Shown here: piece by piece, positions 34,673-43,864 of the stretch | How the letters are laid out: each line of letters begins with the position of its first letter | Position numbering within the stretch: the stretch's first letter is position 1 | Source of the DNA: Brevibacterium epidermidis NBRC 14811 | GTDB taxonomy: Bacteria > Actinomycetota > Actinomycetes > Actinomycetales > Brevibacteriaceae | Length of the DNA stretch: 64,000 nt | Assembly (NCBI RefSeq): GCF_001570805.1 | Contig: NZ_BCSJ01000014.1 | Location: 36,711-100,710, forward strand | Reading direction: 5' to 3' | Made by a program: the position numbers and the translations under genes | The notes under the pieces: generated by a model | The model's input: only the letters and a program-made list of their open reading frames with translations | Told to the model about the DNA's origin: nothing | The model's database searches: none

Positions 34673-35817
34673 GCAGTTCCTTCTTTCTCGATGGCGGATT
34701 CGGGGATCTGCCATCCCTTCGACAGCAATCCGATCTCCAGCTCCTGCTGGATGGCCGGGACCACGGACACGTCGACCATGCCCAGTTTCCGGCCGGAGGC
34801 GTGATCCATCCGGAAGTCCTCGACATTGACGCCGAGGTCGCCGATGTCCTTGAACAGCCGGGCCAGGGTTCCGGGCGTATCCGGAACCAGGATCGTGACA
34901 ACAGCATAGGTGGTCGGCGGCTGCCCGTGCTTGCCGGGAATCCGGTCGTGTCCCTCATTGCCCAGGGCGATCGCCTTGGCGAGCAGTCCCGTCGAACCGG
35001 GTCCGAGTTCGAGAGCACTGATGACCTCATCGAGCTCGGTGCGCAGATCGACGAGCACAGAGCGGACCTCCTCAGCGTTCCCGGTCAGGATCTGTGTCCA
35101 CAGCCCTGGGTCCGAGGCGGCGATTCGTGTGACATCGCGCAGTCCCTGGCCGGCCAGCGAGATCTCCTCGAGCGGTGCGTGCCGCAGCTGGGAAGCGACG
35201 AGGGAGGCGACGACCTGCGGCACGTGCGAGACCTTCGCGACCGCCGCATCGTGGATACGCGGATCCAGATGGAGCACCGAGGCGCCCGTGTCCTCGGCCA
35301 TGGCGATGACCTCGCCGAGGCGGTCGGCCGGGGTGTCCTCGTCCGAGCAGATCACCCAGGGTCGGGCCGTGAACAGGTCCGACTGGGCGGCGATCGCCCC
35401 AGATTTCTCGCGTCCGGCCATCGGATGGCAGCCGATATAGCGATCGAGCTGAGTGCCCGTGGTCAGTTCGCGCACCGCTTCGAGCAGGCGGGTCTTGACG
35501 CTGGCGACATCGGTGACCGTAGCGTTCGGGTAGTTCTCGAGCGCCGAGGCGATGACCCGGGCGGCGACGTCGGGCGGGGTCGCGACGACGACGATGTCCG
35601 GGTGTGCGGCAGGCGACGCAGCGTCGGTGGCAGCGTTCGGGTCGGCCGCCTCGGCGACGGTTGCCTTCGGAGTGACGACCTGGCCGGCACCGAGGTCCGC
35701 GGCGAGTTGCTGCGCGGTCGGTGAGGTGTCTTCGAGGGTCACCTGATGGCCTTTTGCGCTCAGCGCCAACCCCAGGCTGGCACCGAGCAGGCCGGTGCCG
35801 ATGATGTGGACTCTCAC
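34669..35817 (-). CDS. tyrA: Prephenate dehydrogenase with C-terminal ACT domain
   Basis: 382 aa. Converts prephenate to 4-hydroxyphenylpyruvate for tyrosine. The NAD-binding start VHIIGTGLLGASLGLAL, an Ala-rich insert (about 52-75) and the catalytic region IGCHPMAGREKSG are visible. The last ~75 residues form an ACT domain (TYAVVTILVPDTPGTLARLF), usually the allosteric tyrosine site. GTG start overlapping rluB (GTGA). Placement between rluB and cmk is common in this order of bacteria. Confidence 0.94.
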   Translation of the reverse strand: MRVHIIGTGLLGASLGLALSAKGHQVTLEDTSPTAQQLAADLGAGQVVTPKATVAEAADPNAATDAASPAAHPDIVVVATPPDVAARVIASALENYPNATVTDVASVKTRLLEAVRELTTGTQLDRYIGCHPMAGREKSGAIAAQSDLFTARPWVICSDEDTPADRLGEVIAMAEDTGASVLHLDPRIHDAAVAKVSHVPQVVASLVASQLRHAPLEEISLAGQGLRDVTRIAASDPGLWTQILTGNAEEVRSVLVDLRTELDEVISALELGPGSTGLLAKAIALGNEGHDRIPGKHGQPPTTYAVVTILVPDTPGTLARLFKDIGDLGVNVEDFRMDHASGRKLGMVDVSVVPAIQQELEIGLLSKGWQIPESAIEKEGTA

Positions 35818-36674
35818 AGACCGACGGCCTCGAACAGTGCGCCGACCTCATCGGAGCGCAGCGGGCGGATCTTGCCCTGCTTCTGCTCGTCGAGGACGAT
35901 CGGTCCGAATTTCAGCCGCACGAGGCGCTCCACCGGGTGGCCGATCTCGGCCAGCAGGCGGCGCACGATGCGGTTGCGGCCGGAGTGGAGCGTGAGTTCG
36001 ACGACGGACTTGCCCGGGGTCGAATCGACGAGCTTGAAGTCGTCGACCTTGACGAAGCCGTCTTCGAGGTCGATTCCGGCCTTGAGGATGGCTCCGGCGT
36101 CCTTCGCGAGCTGGCCCTTGACCTTTGCGACGTAGGTCTTCGGGATCTCGTAGCGCGGGTGGGCCAGGCGGTTGCTCAGCTCCCCGTCGTTCGTGAGCAG
36201 GATGATGCCTTCGGTCTCCGTGTCGAGCCGACCGACGTGGAAGAGGCGCTCCGTGTTGTTGCGCACATAGTCGGCCAGGCAGGGGCGACCCTCGGGATCG
36301 CTCATGGTCGACACGACTCCCGCGGGTTTGTTGAGCACGAGGTAGACCTTCTTGGTCTGTGTCGAAATTCTCACTGTGTCCACGTACACGGACTGCGTTT
36401 CGGGGTCGATCCGGGTGCCCAGCTCGGTCACGATGCTGCCGTCGACCTCGACGCGGCCGTCGACGATGAGCTGCTCACAGGCACGACGTGATCCCAGGCC
36501 CGCCTCGGCGAGCACCTTCTGCAGCCGCACACCCCCGCTGACGTGGGCATCTGATGTCTGACCGGCACCCGTACCGCCCTTGTTGGAGGCCTGTTTCGCC
36601 GTCATTGCGCGCTGTTTTCGGCTGGGTCGGTTCTGGCGCCCGCCGGGGGCGCGATGATCACGGTAGGGACTCAT
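35814..36674 (-). CDS. rluB: Pseudouridine synthase RluB-like
   Basis: 286 aa. Modifies U2605-type positions of 23S rRNA. A basic N-terminal tail (about 1-47) leads to an S4 RNA-binding domain (RLQKVLAEAGLGSRRACEQLI) and then the RsuA/RluB catalytic domain with GRLDTETEGIILLTND, where Asp is the nucleophile, and LHSGRNRIVRRLL. It follows scpB after a 17-bp gap, as in the Rv1709-Rv1713 order. Confidence 0.93.
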   Translation of the reverse strand: MSPYRDHRAPGGRQNRPSRKQRAMTAKQASNKGGTGAGQTSDAHVSGGVRLQKVLAEAGLGSRRACEQLIVDGRVEVDGSIVTELGTRIDPETQSVYVDTVRISTQTKKVYLVLNKPAGVVSTMSDPEGRPCLADYVRNNTERLFHVGRLDTETEGIILLTNDGELSNRLAHPRYEIPKTYVAKVKGQLAKDAGAILKAGIDLEDGFVKVDDFKLVDSTPGKSVVELTLHSGRNRIVRRLLAEIGHPVERLVRLKFGPIVLDEQKQGKIRPLRSDEVGALFEAVGL

Positions 36675-36691
36675 ATGTCTATTCTCTCAAA

Positions 36692-37345
36692 TCAATCGGC
36701 GACTCGTGACATCTCGGCGGACGAATCAGTTTCATCGTCGAGATCGTCGTCGAGGGCGCCGTCGATCTCGGCGAGCACCTCGGTGTCTTCGGCGCCGAGT
36801 TCGGCGACATCGGCGTCTTCGGGCAGGTAGGGGGCGATGTCGGGCAGATCGTCGATCGCGTTCATGCCCATCGTGTCGAGGAACGTACGCGTGGTGGCAT
36901 AGAGCAGCGCCGAGGTGGACGCCTCCTTGCCGGCTTCGACGATGAGTCCGCGCAGCAGCAGGGTGCGGATGACGCCGTCGACGCTGACTCCGCGGATGGC
37001 GGCGATGCGGGGCCGGGAGATCGGCTGCCGGTAGGCGATGACTGCGAGGGTCTCGAGGGCGGCTTGGGAGAGCTTCGCGCTCTGTCCGGCGGTGAGGAAG
37101 TCCTTGACGACTTCGTGATAGTCGCCGCGGGAGAAGATACGGAAGCCTCCGGCGACGTGGCGGATCTCGAACCCGCGCTGCCGCCGGTTCTCATCTCCGT
37201 CGTAGTCGGCTTTGAGGGTGCGGATGGCTTCGAGGACGGTGTCCTCGTCGAGGCCGAGGGAGCCGGCGAGGTCTTCGGCGGTCACAGCCGAATCGGTGAT
37301 CATGAGCACGGCTTCGATGCCGGCGAGGATCTCGTCATCGATCAT
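36692..37345 (-). CDS. scpB: Segregation and condensation protein B
   Basis: 217 aa. Winged-helix kleisin partner of the SMC-ScpA complex for chromosome condensation. Conserved core ALETLAVIAYRQPISRPRI and IRGVSVDGVIRTLLLRGLI are seen, followed by an acidic C-terminal tail (about 170-217). The ATG overlaps scpA's stop, matching their joint function. Confidence 0.94.
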   Translation of the reverse strand: MIDDEILAGIEAVLMITDSAVTAEDLAGSLGLDEDTVLEAIRTLKADYDGDENRRQRGFEIRHVAGGFRIFSRGDYHEVVKDFLTAGQSAKLSQAALETLAVIAYRQPISRPRIAAIRGVSVDGVIRTLLLRGLIVEAGKEASTSALLYATTRTFLDTMGMNAIDDLPDIAPYLPEDADVAELGAEDTEVLAEIDGALDDDLDDETDSSAEMSRVAD

Positions 37346-38238
37346 GAGTGTTCCCCTTCTTCGTCGCCGCTCCAGTCACCCTCGGTGCGCAGGTCGACTC
37401 CGTCTTCGTTCATCTCGGTCCGGTGGATGAGCAGCCGTCCCAATGGCTCGGGCTGGTCGAAGTCGCAGAGGCCGACCTTGAACAGCTCGAGCAGGGCGAG
37501 GAACCGCGCCACGACCACCAGAGTGTTCTCAGCCGATTCGAGCAGATCCTGGAAGTCGACGTCTCCGACCCGCAGCAGGGAGATGATGTGCCCGCGCTGC
37601 TCGGACACGCTGACCAGCGGCAGGTGGATGTGGTCGACGGCCACGCTCGGCGGGGTGTGATCGCGTTGGAGCACGGTGGCGAAGATTCCGGCCAGCTCAC
37701 CCGGACCGATGTTGAGCTCCAACGGCGGCAGCACGTCTTGGAACTCCGGTTCGAGGTCGACGTCACGTGGAGCGCGGATCGACCCGGCGGCCATCGCCTC
37801 GGCCAGATAACCGGACACGGACTTGTACGCCTTGTACTGCAGCAGCCGGGCGAAGAGCAGATCGCGGGCCTCGAGCAGTTCGAGGTCGAGGACCTCTTCT
37901 CCCTCTTCGTGCGGCAGCAGCCGTGCGGTCTTGAGGTCGAGCAGGGTCGCCGCGACGAGGAGGAACTGGGAGATCTCGGCGAGATTCGCCTGATCCTTCA
38001 GTTCGGTGGTGTAGGCGATGAACTCATCGGTGACCTCGGCCAGGGCGATCTCCGTGACGTCGAGTCGACGCTTCGAGATCAGACCGAGCAGCAGGTCGAA
38101 AGGGCCGGTGAAGTTGTCCAACCGCACCTGGAATCCCTGCGCGACATCATCGCCGGAGACTACTTCGCTGCCGGAGGCAGAGCCCTCGCCGGAAGCGACT
38201 TCGGCATCCGCGGATGCTTCGCCGGAAACGACTTTCAC
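37342..38238 (-). CDS. scpA: Segregation and condensation protein A
   Basis: 298-aa kleisin bridging the SMC heads. FQVRLDNFTGPFDLLLGLI is the N-terminal signature, followed by ALAEVTDEFIAY; the C-terminal winged helix lies after about 200. The start is uncertain: I use the GTG at 38238, but the same frame stays open for 27 more codons to a CTG at 38319 that overlaps the parA stop and would give SDSVTDEEEA, a natural-looking beginning. Either way the first ~35 residues are Ala/Ser/Glu-rich and nonconserved. Confidence 0.9.
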   Translation of the reverse strand: MKVVSGEASADAEVASGEGSASGSEVVSGDDVAQGFQVRLDNFTGPFDLLLGLISKRRLDVTEIALAEVTDEFIAYTTELKDQANLAEISQFLLVAATLLDLKTARLLPHEEGEEVLDLELLEARDLLFARLLQYKAYKSVSGYLAEAMAAGSIRAPRDVDLEPEFQDVLPPLELNIGPGELAGIFATVLQRDHTPPSVAVDHIHLPLVSVSEQRGHIISLLRVGDVDFQDLLESAENTLVVVARFLALLELFKVGLCDFDQPEPLGRLLIHRTEMNEDGVDLRTEGDWSGDEEGEHS

Positions 38239-38315
38239 ATCACCAGCGACTGCATCGCCCGCAGCGGCCTCGGTTGAATCGGGGGCCGCTTCCTCCTCGT
38301 CGGTTACGGAGTCGC

Positions 38316-39185
38316 TCAGGGTGCGCCTCCGCGGGCGATGAGCTCCCTGGCCAGTCGACGGTAGGCCTCGGAGCCGGCGTGCTTCGGTGCGAAGCTCGTG
38401 ATCGGTTCGGCCGCCACGGAGGCATCGGGGAACTTCACGGTGCGGTTGATGACGGTCTCGAATACCTTGTCACCGAAGGCTTCGGTGACCCGCGACATGA
38501 CTTCCTTCGAGTGCAGCGTTCGCGAGTCGAACATCGTGGCGAGGATTCCGTCGACCTCGAGCGAGGGGTTGAGCCGGTCCTGGACCTTCTCGATCGTCTC
38601 GACGAGCAGGGCGACGCCGCGCAGTGCGAAGAACTCGGTCTCGAGCGGGATGACGACACCATGGGCGGCGGTCAGAGCGTTGACGGTGAGCAGACCCAGC
38701 GAGGGCTGGCAGTCGATGAGGATGACATCGTATTCGTCGGCGACCTTCGACAGGGCACGGGCGAGCACCTGCTCGCGGGCGACCTCGCCGACGAGCTGGA
38801 CTTCGGCGGCGGAGAGGTCGATATTGGCCGGCAGGATGTCGATGTTGTCGAATTCCGTTTCGACGATGACCTCGTGCGGGTCCAGTCGCGGGTTCATCAG
38901 CAGATTGTAGATGCTGATATCGAGCTCATAGGGATTGAGTCCCAGTCCGACGGACAGTGCGCCCTGCGGGTCGAAGTCGACGAGCAGCATCTTGCGACCG
39001 TAGGCGGCCAGGGCAGCACCGAGGTTGATCGACGAGGTCGTCTTCCCGACCCCGCCCTTCTGGTTGACCATCGCGATGATGCGGGCGGGTCCGTGCGAAT
39101 CCAGGGGTGCCGGCTCCGGGAAATCCTGGGGCTCGACTGCTGCGGTCCTCTGCTGGGGGATCTCCAACGCCTCTTGCGTATTCAT
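38316..39185 (-). CDS. ParA family ATPase
   Basis: 289-aa deviant Walker ATPase. MVNQKGGVGKTTSSINLG carries the P-loop with the signature Lys; VDFDPQGALSVGLG and ILIDCQPSLG complete the site. There is no ParB here, so it is the scpAB-associated ParA homologue (Rv1708 type) rather than the origin-linked ParA. Start set at 39185 (MNTQEAL), with AAAGGTGG about 10 bases upstream; a GTG one codon earlier is equally possible, and the frame beyond is Arg/Gly-rich noncoding. Confidence 0.93.
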   Translation of the reverse strand: MNTQEALEIPQQRTAAVEPQDFPEPAPLDSHGPARIIAMVNQKGGVGKTTSSINLGAALAAYGRKMLLVDFDPQGALSVGLGLNPYELDISIYNLLMNPRLDPHEVIVETEFDNIDILPANIDLSAAEVQLVGEVAREQVLARALSKVADEYDVILIDCQPSLGLLTVNALTAAHGVVIPLETEFFALRGVALLVETIEKVQDRLNPSLEVDGILATMFDSRTLHSKEVMSRVTEAFGDKVFETVINRTVKFPDASVAAEPITSFAPKHAGSEAYRRLARELIARGGAP

Positions 39186-39223
39186 CACTCGGATGGCCAC
39201 CTTTCGTTGCTCTTCATACAACC

Positions 39224-40174
39224 CTACCGCGCCCGAGGGTGCGAGGTCGCGTACACTTCCCGCAGTGTCTCCTCGGAGACTTTCGTATAGATCTGCGTCG
39301 TCGTCACCGAGGCATGCCCGAGCAGCTCCTGGACGACGCGGATGTCCGCCCCGCCCTCGAGAAGATGCGTGGCGAATGAGTGCCGGAAGGTGTGCGGAGA
39401 GACCTGGGCGTCGATCTTGGCAGCCTCCCCGGCGTTCTTGACGATCTGCCACGCGGAGACCCGGGAGAGCCGGGTTCCGCGAGCGTTGAGGAACAGTGCC
39501 CCGGCCGGAGCCGAGGACTTCGCCTTCGCCGCCATCGACGGCCGCACTCGTGAGACCCACGCGCCCAGGGCTCGGGCCGCATGGGATCCGAAGGGCACGA
39601 TCCGCTCCTTCCCGCCCTTGCCGTAGAGCCGGACGAGCCCGGAGTCGAGGTCGAGATCATCGAGGTCGACCCCCACGGCTTCGGAGATGCGGGCCCCCGT
39701 GGCGTAGAGGAGTTCGAGGAGGGCGGCGGCCCTGATCTGCACCGGCTCCTCCCCGTCCGTGGTCGCGATCATCGCTTCGATGTCGTCGAGCGCCAGGGCC
39801 TTGGGCAGGCGCAGTCCCTCCTGCGGCGGGCTGACCTCGGAGGCCGGATCCGTGGACGTGAGGTTCTCCCCGAGGGCGAAGGTGTGGAATCGTCGCACCG
39901 CGACGAGTGCGCGGGCACGACTCCGCGGTGCCAATCCCGAATCGAGCAGGTGGAGCGCATAGCTCTCCACCTTCTGTCGATCGACCTCGCCGAGGCGGCT
40001 CACCCCGTCCTCGGTCAGCCAGGTTCCGTACCGGGCGAGGTCACGGGCGTAGGCATCGATCGAGTTCATCGACAGTCCCCGTTCGAAACGCAGGGAGGAC
40101 AGATAGGACGCAAAACCGCGACGCAGATCGTCAGGCAGATTCTCTGGCAGCAGTTCAGCACCGTGCCGGGCCAC
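39224..40174 (-). CDS. xerD: Tyrosine recombinase XerD
   Basis: 316 aa. Resolves chromosome dimers at dif with XerC. The N-terminal SAM-like domain contains [19 protein letters not shown]; the catalytic set is Arg in GARISE, Lys in GKGGKER, HTFRHSF (His, Arg), His in LGHAS and Tyr in IYTKV. GTG start, 6 bp after the NUDIX stop. It lies in the conserved pyrG-NUDIX-xerD-parA-scpAB order and shows no sign of being a phage integrase. Confidence 0.95.
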   Translation of the reverse strand: MARHGAELLPENLPDDLRRGFASYLSSLRFERGLSMNSIDAYARDLARYGTWLTEDGVSRLGEVDRQKVESYALHLLDSGLAPRSRARALVAVRRFHTFALGENLTSTDPASEVSPPQEGLRLPKALALDDIEAMIATTDGEEPVQIRAAALLELLYATGARISEAVGVDLDDLDLDSGLVRLYGKGGKERIVPFGSHAARALGAWVSRVRPSMAAKAKSSAPAGALFLNARGTRLSRVSAWQIVKNAGEAAKIDAQVSPHTFRHSFATHLLEGGADIRVVQELLGHASVTTTQIYTKVSEETLREVYATSHPRAR

Positions 40175-40180
40175 GGGTTA

Positions 40181-40918
40181 TCAGTCCTCGCCCGTGCCGA
40201 CCTGCGTGGACGGCGCATCCTCGCTCGTGCCGGTCGTCTCGACGCTCGCACCGCGACCGAAGTCGGGGCGGCCGTCGACGAGTCGCCTCGGCGCATCGAC
40301 GGGACGGAACTTCACCCGTGCTCCCGACGCTTCTGCGCGCAGCACGCGGTCGACCTGGAAGATCGCGAGCTGAGCGATCGCGTTGGTGATCCGCCCATCG
40401 GCGACGGCATCGAGCGCCTCGGAGATATCAACCCAGGCAAAGCGGAACCCGGCCTCCTCCTCGCCGCGTTCGTGACGGTCGGCTTCGGGAACCTCAGTGA
40501 GACCGCGGGCGAGGTACAGACGCATCGTCTCGGAGCTGCCGCCTGGAGTCAGGCAGGAGTCGCTGAGGACGTCCCAGTGAACGGCGGTGAGGTCGGCCTC
40601 TTCGACGAGCTCCCTCTTCGCCGCTTCGAGCGGGTCCTCTCCGGGGATGTCGAGCAGGCCCGCCGGCACCTCCCACAGCCGGGCACGGACGGGGTGCCGG
40701 TACTGCTGGGCCAGCAGGATCCGCTTCTGATCGTCGACGACGGCGATTCCGACGGCACCGGTGTGCGCCATGAGGTCGCGGACGAGGCCGGTGGCCTCGG
40801 GCAGGTCGAAGGTCTCCTTGCGGATGTCCCATACGGCGCCTTCGTAGACGACCTTCGAAGAGGTGATCGGCGGGATCACCGGTTCGTCCTGCAGGATCTC
40901 ATCGTGCGGTGTGTTCAT
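40181..40918 (-). CDS. NUDIX hydrolase, ADP-ribose pyrophosphatase type
   Basis: 245 aa. Hydrolyses a nucleoside diphosphate derivative, probably ADP-ribose, by similarity to Rv1700, which has the same neighbours. NUDIX box: G in PAGLLDIPGED, then REL-VEEADL; the Glu residues bind Mg2+. The last ~50 residues are a nonconserved disordered tail. Start at 40918 (MNTPHDE) with GGGAGG six bases upstream. Confidence 0.92.
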   Translation of the reverse strand: MNTPHDEILQDEPVIPPITSSKVVYEGAVWDIRKETFDLPEATGLVRDLMAHTGAVGIAVVDDQKRILLAQQYRHPVRARLWEVPAGLLDIPGEDPLEAAKRELVEEADLTAVHWDVLSDSCLTPGGSSETMRLYLARGLTEVPEADRHERGEEEAGFRFAWVDISEALDAVADGRITNAIAQLAIFQVDRVLRAEASGARVKFRPVDAPRRLVDGRPDFGRGASVETTGTSEDAPSTQVGTGED

Positions 40919-40954
40919 CGGCTGCCTCCCGGATGTCGACGGTGGTGGAACGGC

Positions 40955-40986
40955 GAATGCCGCCGGCGCTGTGGCCGACGGCATTC
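40955..40986 (-). promoter_or_regulatory. Hairpin between pyrG and the NUDIX gene
   Basis: GAATGCCG-C-CGGC (40955-40967) pairs with GCCG-A-CGGCATTC (40974-40986), one mismatch, 6-nt loop. It occupies most of the only sizeable gap (88 bp) in this stretch of the block, so it may be a partial terminator or a transcript-processing site. Confidence 0.4.
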
Positions 40987-41006
40987 ACTGTGAGGTTGGA
41001 CAACGG

Positions 41007-42698
41007 TCACTGACGCTCGAGCGCCGCGGCGACCAGGCCCGCGAACAGCGGGTGCGGAGAGGTCGGACGCGACTTCAGCTCGGGGTGCGCCTGAGTGGAG
41101 ACGTAGAACGGGTGCGTATCACTCGGAAGTTCGACGAATTCGACGAGCTCACCGTTCGGTGAGGTTCCGGAGAACTCGAGCCCCGCCTCGGCGAGCTGGT
41201 CACGGTAGGTGTTGTTGACCTCGTAGCGGTGACGGTGACGTTCGCTGATCGTCGTGTCTCCGTACACGCCGGCCACAACGCTGCCTTCGGTGAGCTTCGC
41301 CTCGTAGGTGCCCAAGCGCATGGTGCCGCCCAGGTCGCCTTCGCCTTCGACGATCGAGAGCTGCTCGGCCATGGTCGCGATGACGGGGACCGTGGTCTCG
41401 GGGTCGAATTCGGACGACGAAGCCGCCTCGATGCCGGCGACATTGCGTGCGTATTCGATGACCATGCACTGCAGACCCAGGCACAGGCCCAGCGTCGGAA
41501 TACCGTGGGTGCGTGTGTACTCGAGTGCGCCGAGCTTGCCTTCGATGCCGCGGATGCCGAATCCGCCGGGCACGCAGATCGCGTCGAGGCCGTTCAGCGC
41601 CGCTTCCGAGCCGGCTTCGGTGGAGCAGTCATCGGACTGGATCCACTTGATCGTGACCTTCGCGTCGTTGGCGAATCCGCCGTGGCGCAGCGCCTCGGTG
41701 ACGGAGAGGTAGGCGTCGGGCAGGTCGATGTACTTGCCGACGATGCCGATGGTGACTTCCCGGGACGGGTTGTGCACGCGCTCGAGTACCCAGTCCCACT
41801 TCGTCCAGTCGACGTCGCGGAAGGGCAGGTTGAGGTTGCGGATGACGAACACGTCGAGGCCGCCGTCGTGGAGGACCTTAGGGATGTCGTAGATGCTCGG
41901 GGCGTCGACGCAGGACACGACAGCTTCGGTCTCCACGTCGCAGGCGCCGGCGATCTTCGCGCGGATCGAATCCGGCAGGGCGCGGTCGGAGCGGAGCACG
42001 ATCGCATCGGGCTGGATGCCGATGGAGCGCAGCGTCGCCACCGAGTGCTGGGTCGGTTTCGTCTTCAGCTCTCCGGAGGGCCCGAGGTAGGGCACGAGGG
42101 AGACGTGGATGAAGAACACGTTGTCCCGGCCGATGTCGTGACGGACCTGGCGGGCCGCCTCGAGGAAGGGCTGGGATTCGATATCGCCGACGGTGCCACC
42201 GATCTCGGTGATGATGACATCGGGACGGTCCGCCTCGGGGCGTTCGGCCTGGGCACGCATGCGCGCCTTGATCTCATCGGTGATGTGCGGGATGACCTGG
42301 ACGGTGTCGCCGAGGTACGCGCCGCGGCGTTCCTTCGCGATGACCGAGGAGTAGATCTGTCCGGTGGTCACATTCGCTGCGCCGTCGAGGTTGTTGTCGA
42401 GGAAGCGCTCGTAGTGGCCGATGTCGAGGTCAGTCTCTGCGCCGTCCTCGGTGACGAAGACCTCACCGTGCTGGAAGGGATTCATCGTGCCGGGATCCAC
42501 ATTGAGGTAGGGATCCAGCTTCTGCATTGCCACGGTGAGACCGCGCTGAGTGAGCAGATGGCCGAGGCTCGATGCCGTCAGACCCTTGCCCAACGAGGAG
42601 GCGACGCCTCCCGTGACGAAGATGTGCTTTGCCGTATGTGTGCCGCCTGGGCCAGTTCGATTCACCACGGGATTTGATTCTATCAAAGTCCGGCTCAC
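41007..42698 (-). CDS. pyrG: CTP synthase
   Basis: 563 aa. Makes CTP from UTP, ATP and glutamine. The amidoligase domain begins [21 protein letters not shown]; the glutaminase domain (about 310-560) has VPGGFGIRG, nucleophile Cys in LGLCLGLQ and the His/Glu pair near [15 protein letters not shown]. Start at GTG 42698, overlapping the upstream glycosyltransferase stop (GTGA); GTG codons at 42668 or 42665 would remove 10 or 11 nonconserved residues and cannot be excluded. Confidence 0.96.
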   Translation of the reverse strand: MSRTLIESNPVVNRTGPGGTHTAKHIFVTGGVASSLGKGLTASSLGHLLTQRGLTVAMQKLDPYLNVDPGTMNPFQHGEVFVTEDGAETDLDIGHYERFLDNNLDGAANVTTGQIYSSVIAKERRGAYLGDTVQVIPHITDEIKARMRAQAERPEADRPDVIITEIGGTVGDIESQPFLEAARQVRHDIGRDNVFFIHVSLVPYLGPSGELKTKPTQHSVATLRSIGIQPDAIVLRSDRALPDSIRAKIAGACDVETEAVVSCVDAPSIYDIPKVLHDGGLDVFVIRNLNLPFRDVDWTKWDWVLERVHNPSREVTIGIVGKYIDLPDAYLSVTEALRHGGFANDAKVTIKWIQSDDCSTEAGSEAALNGLDAICVPGGFGIRGIEGKLGALEYTRTHGIPTLGLCLGLQCMVIEYARNVAGIEAASSSEFDPETTVPVIATMAEQLSIVEGEGDLGGTMRLGTYEAKLTEGSVVAGVYGDTTISERHRHRYEVNNTYRDQLAEAGLEFSGTSPNGELVEFVELPSDTHPFYVSTQAHPELKSRPTSPHPLFAGLVAAALERQ

Positions 42699-43831
42699 GA
42701 ATCCGAGACGGCGTCGACCTCGGCGTACAGATCGAGCAGCGTTTCGGAGATCGCCGCCCCGTTGCTCACGTCGATGACCCGCTTCTTTGCTGCCACAGCG
42801 GAAGTTCCGCGTCCGGCCGGATCGTCGAGAAGATGATTGATCTCACGCAGCAGAGCTTCCGTGTCGTCGGCGGGAACGGCCTTCGCGGCCTCTCCCCAGA
42901 TGCCTGCACGACGTTCGCTGCCGATGAAGACTGCCGGCTTCGACAGCTGCATGAGGTCTTCGTGGGACAGACCGGTCATGGTTTCGCTGGCGATGACGAC
43001 ATCGGCGGCGGCCGCCACATCGACGAGGTCGCCGGCGGGCGCGACGAGGACTCCGCGGTCGGCGAATTCGCGGGAGATCGTCGAGCGGTCCTTGCCGGTG
43101 CCGGTGAGGGCGAAGACGACGTTGCGGTCGCGGCGGCGCTGGTTGATCTGGTCGGCGGCGTCGAGGACGGTCGCCAGGGCCGTGTGGTCGCGCAGGGCGA
43201 TGGGGCTGGCAACCATCCAGGTGCCTTCGCCGATGCCGAGTTCGCGACGGACCTCGGCGCGCGGGGTGCGCACAGTGAGGTCGACGTCGATGTCCGGGTG
43301 GACGAGTTCGGCGCGTTCGACGACTGGGACGCGGCCGCCGTAGTAGTCGACGACGGGTTCGGTCGTGCCGAGCACTGCGGTGGCGGTGCGGCCGACGATC
43401 TCGGCTCCGGTCTTCTCGATGACGTTCGCGGAGTCGAAGGACTCGATGGTGGCGACGACCTTCGGGTGCAGGCGGGCGGGCAGACCAGTGAAGGCCAGGC
43501 CGGCGAGCGTCGCCGCGTGCAGTCCGTGTGCGTGGACGATGTCCACGTGCTGGTAGTACTTGTGAAGAGTGAAGGCGGTGTTCGGGTCGGCCATCGTGAA
43601 GCGCCTGCGTGCTGCGAGCTCGATCTCGCGGAATTCGCCGGCCAGTTCCTCGGGGACTCCGAAGGTGCCCAGCAGTGACCGGTGCGCGGCGACGGCGACC
43701 TTATAACCGGCTCGGAGGTGACCGAGCACGGCGAGCTTCGCCACTTCGACGACGGGACCGGTGGTCTCGGCGAGCACGTGCAGAATCCTTGTGTCTGCGC
43801 TCAGTGGGTTGACCTCGCCGGATTCGCTCAT
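42695..43831 (-). CDS. Glycosyltransferase-like protein (GT-B fold)
   Basis: 378 aa. Weakly conserved GT4-like protein: acceptor-domain features [22 protein letters not shown] and [19 protein letters not shown] resemble family 4 enzymes, and [24 protein letters not shown] sits where the donor-binding Glu motif would be. [18 protein letters not shown] replaces the usual GRL..KG. Substrate unknown. It lies between another glycosyltransferase gene (33-bp gap) and pyrG, in a cassette with MurJ-like and MraY-like genes, so an envelope glycan is a reasonable guess. Confidence 0.75.
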   Translation of the reverse strand: MSESGEVNPLSADTRILHVLAETTGPVVEVAKLAVLGHLRAGYKVAVAAHRSLLGTFGVPEELAGEFREIELAARRRFTMADPNTAFTLHKYYQHVDIVHAHGLHAATLAGLAFTGLPARLHPKVVATIESFDSANVIEKTGAEIVGRTATAVLGTTEPVVDYYGGRVPVVERAELVHPDIDVDLTVRTPRAEVRRELGIGEGTWMVASPIALRDHTALATVLDAADQINQRRRDRNVVFALTGTGKDRSTISREFADRGVLVAPAGDLVDVAAAADVVIASETMTGLSHEDLMQLSKPAVFIGSERRAGIWGEAAKAVPADDTEALLREINHLLDDPAGRGTSAVAAKKRVIDVSNGAAISETLLDLYAEVDAVSDS

Positions 43832-43864
43832 TTCCTCATCCTCTTCTTTCGTTCGACGCTGGTT

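Noticed and set aside
39224..40174. Tyrosine recombinase as a mobile-element integrase
   Set aside because: It sits in the conserved pyrG-NUDIX-xerD-parA-scpAB order and has XerD-like length and motifs.
41229..42677. 482-codon + strand frame opposite pyrG
   Set aside because: Gly/Asp/Val-rich antisense shadow; pyrG is unmistakable.
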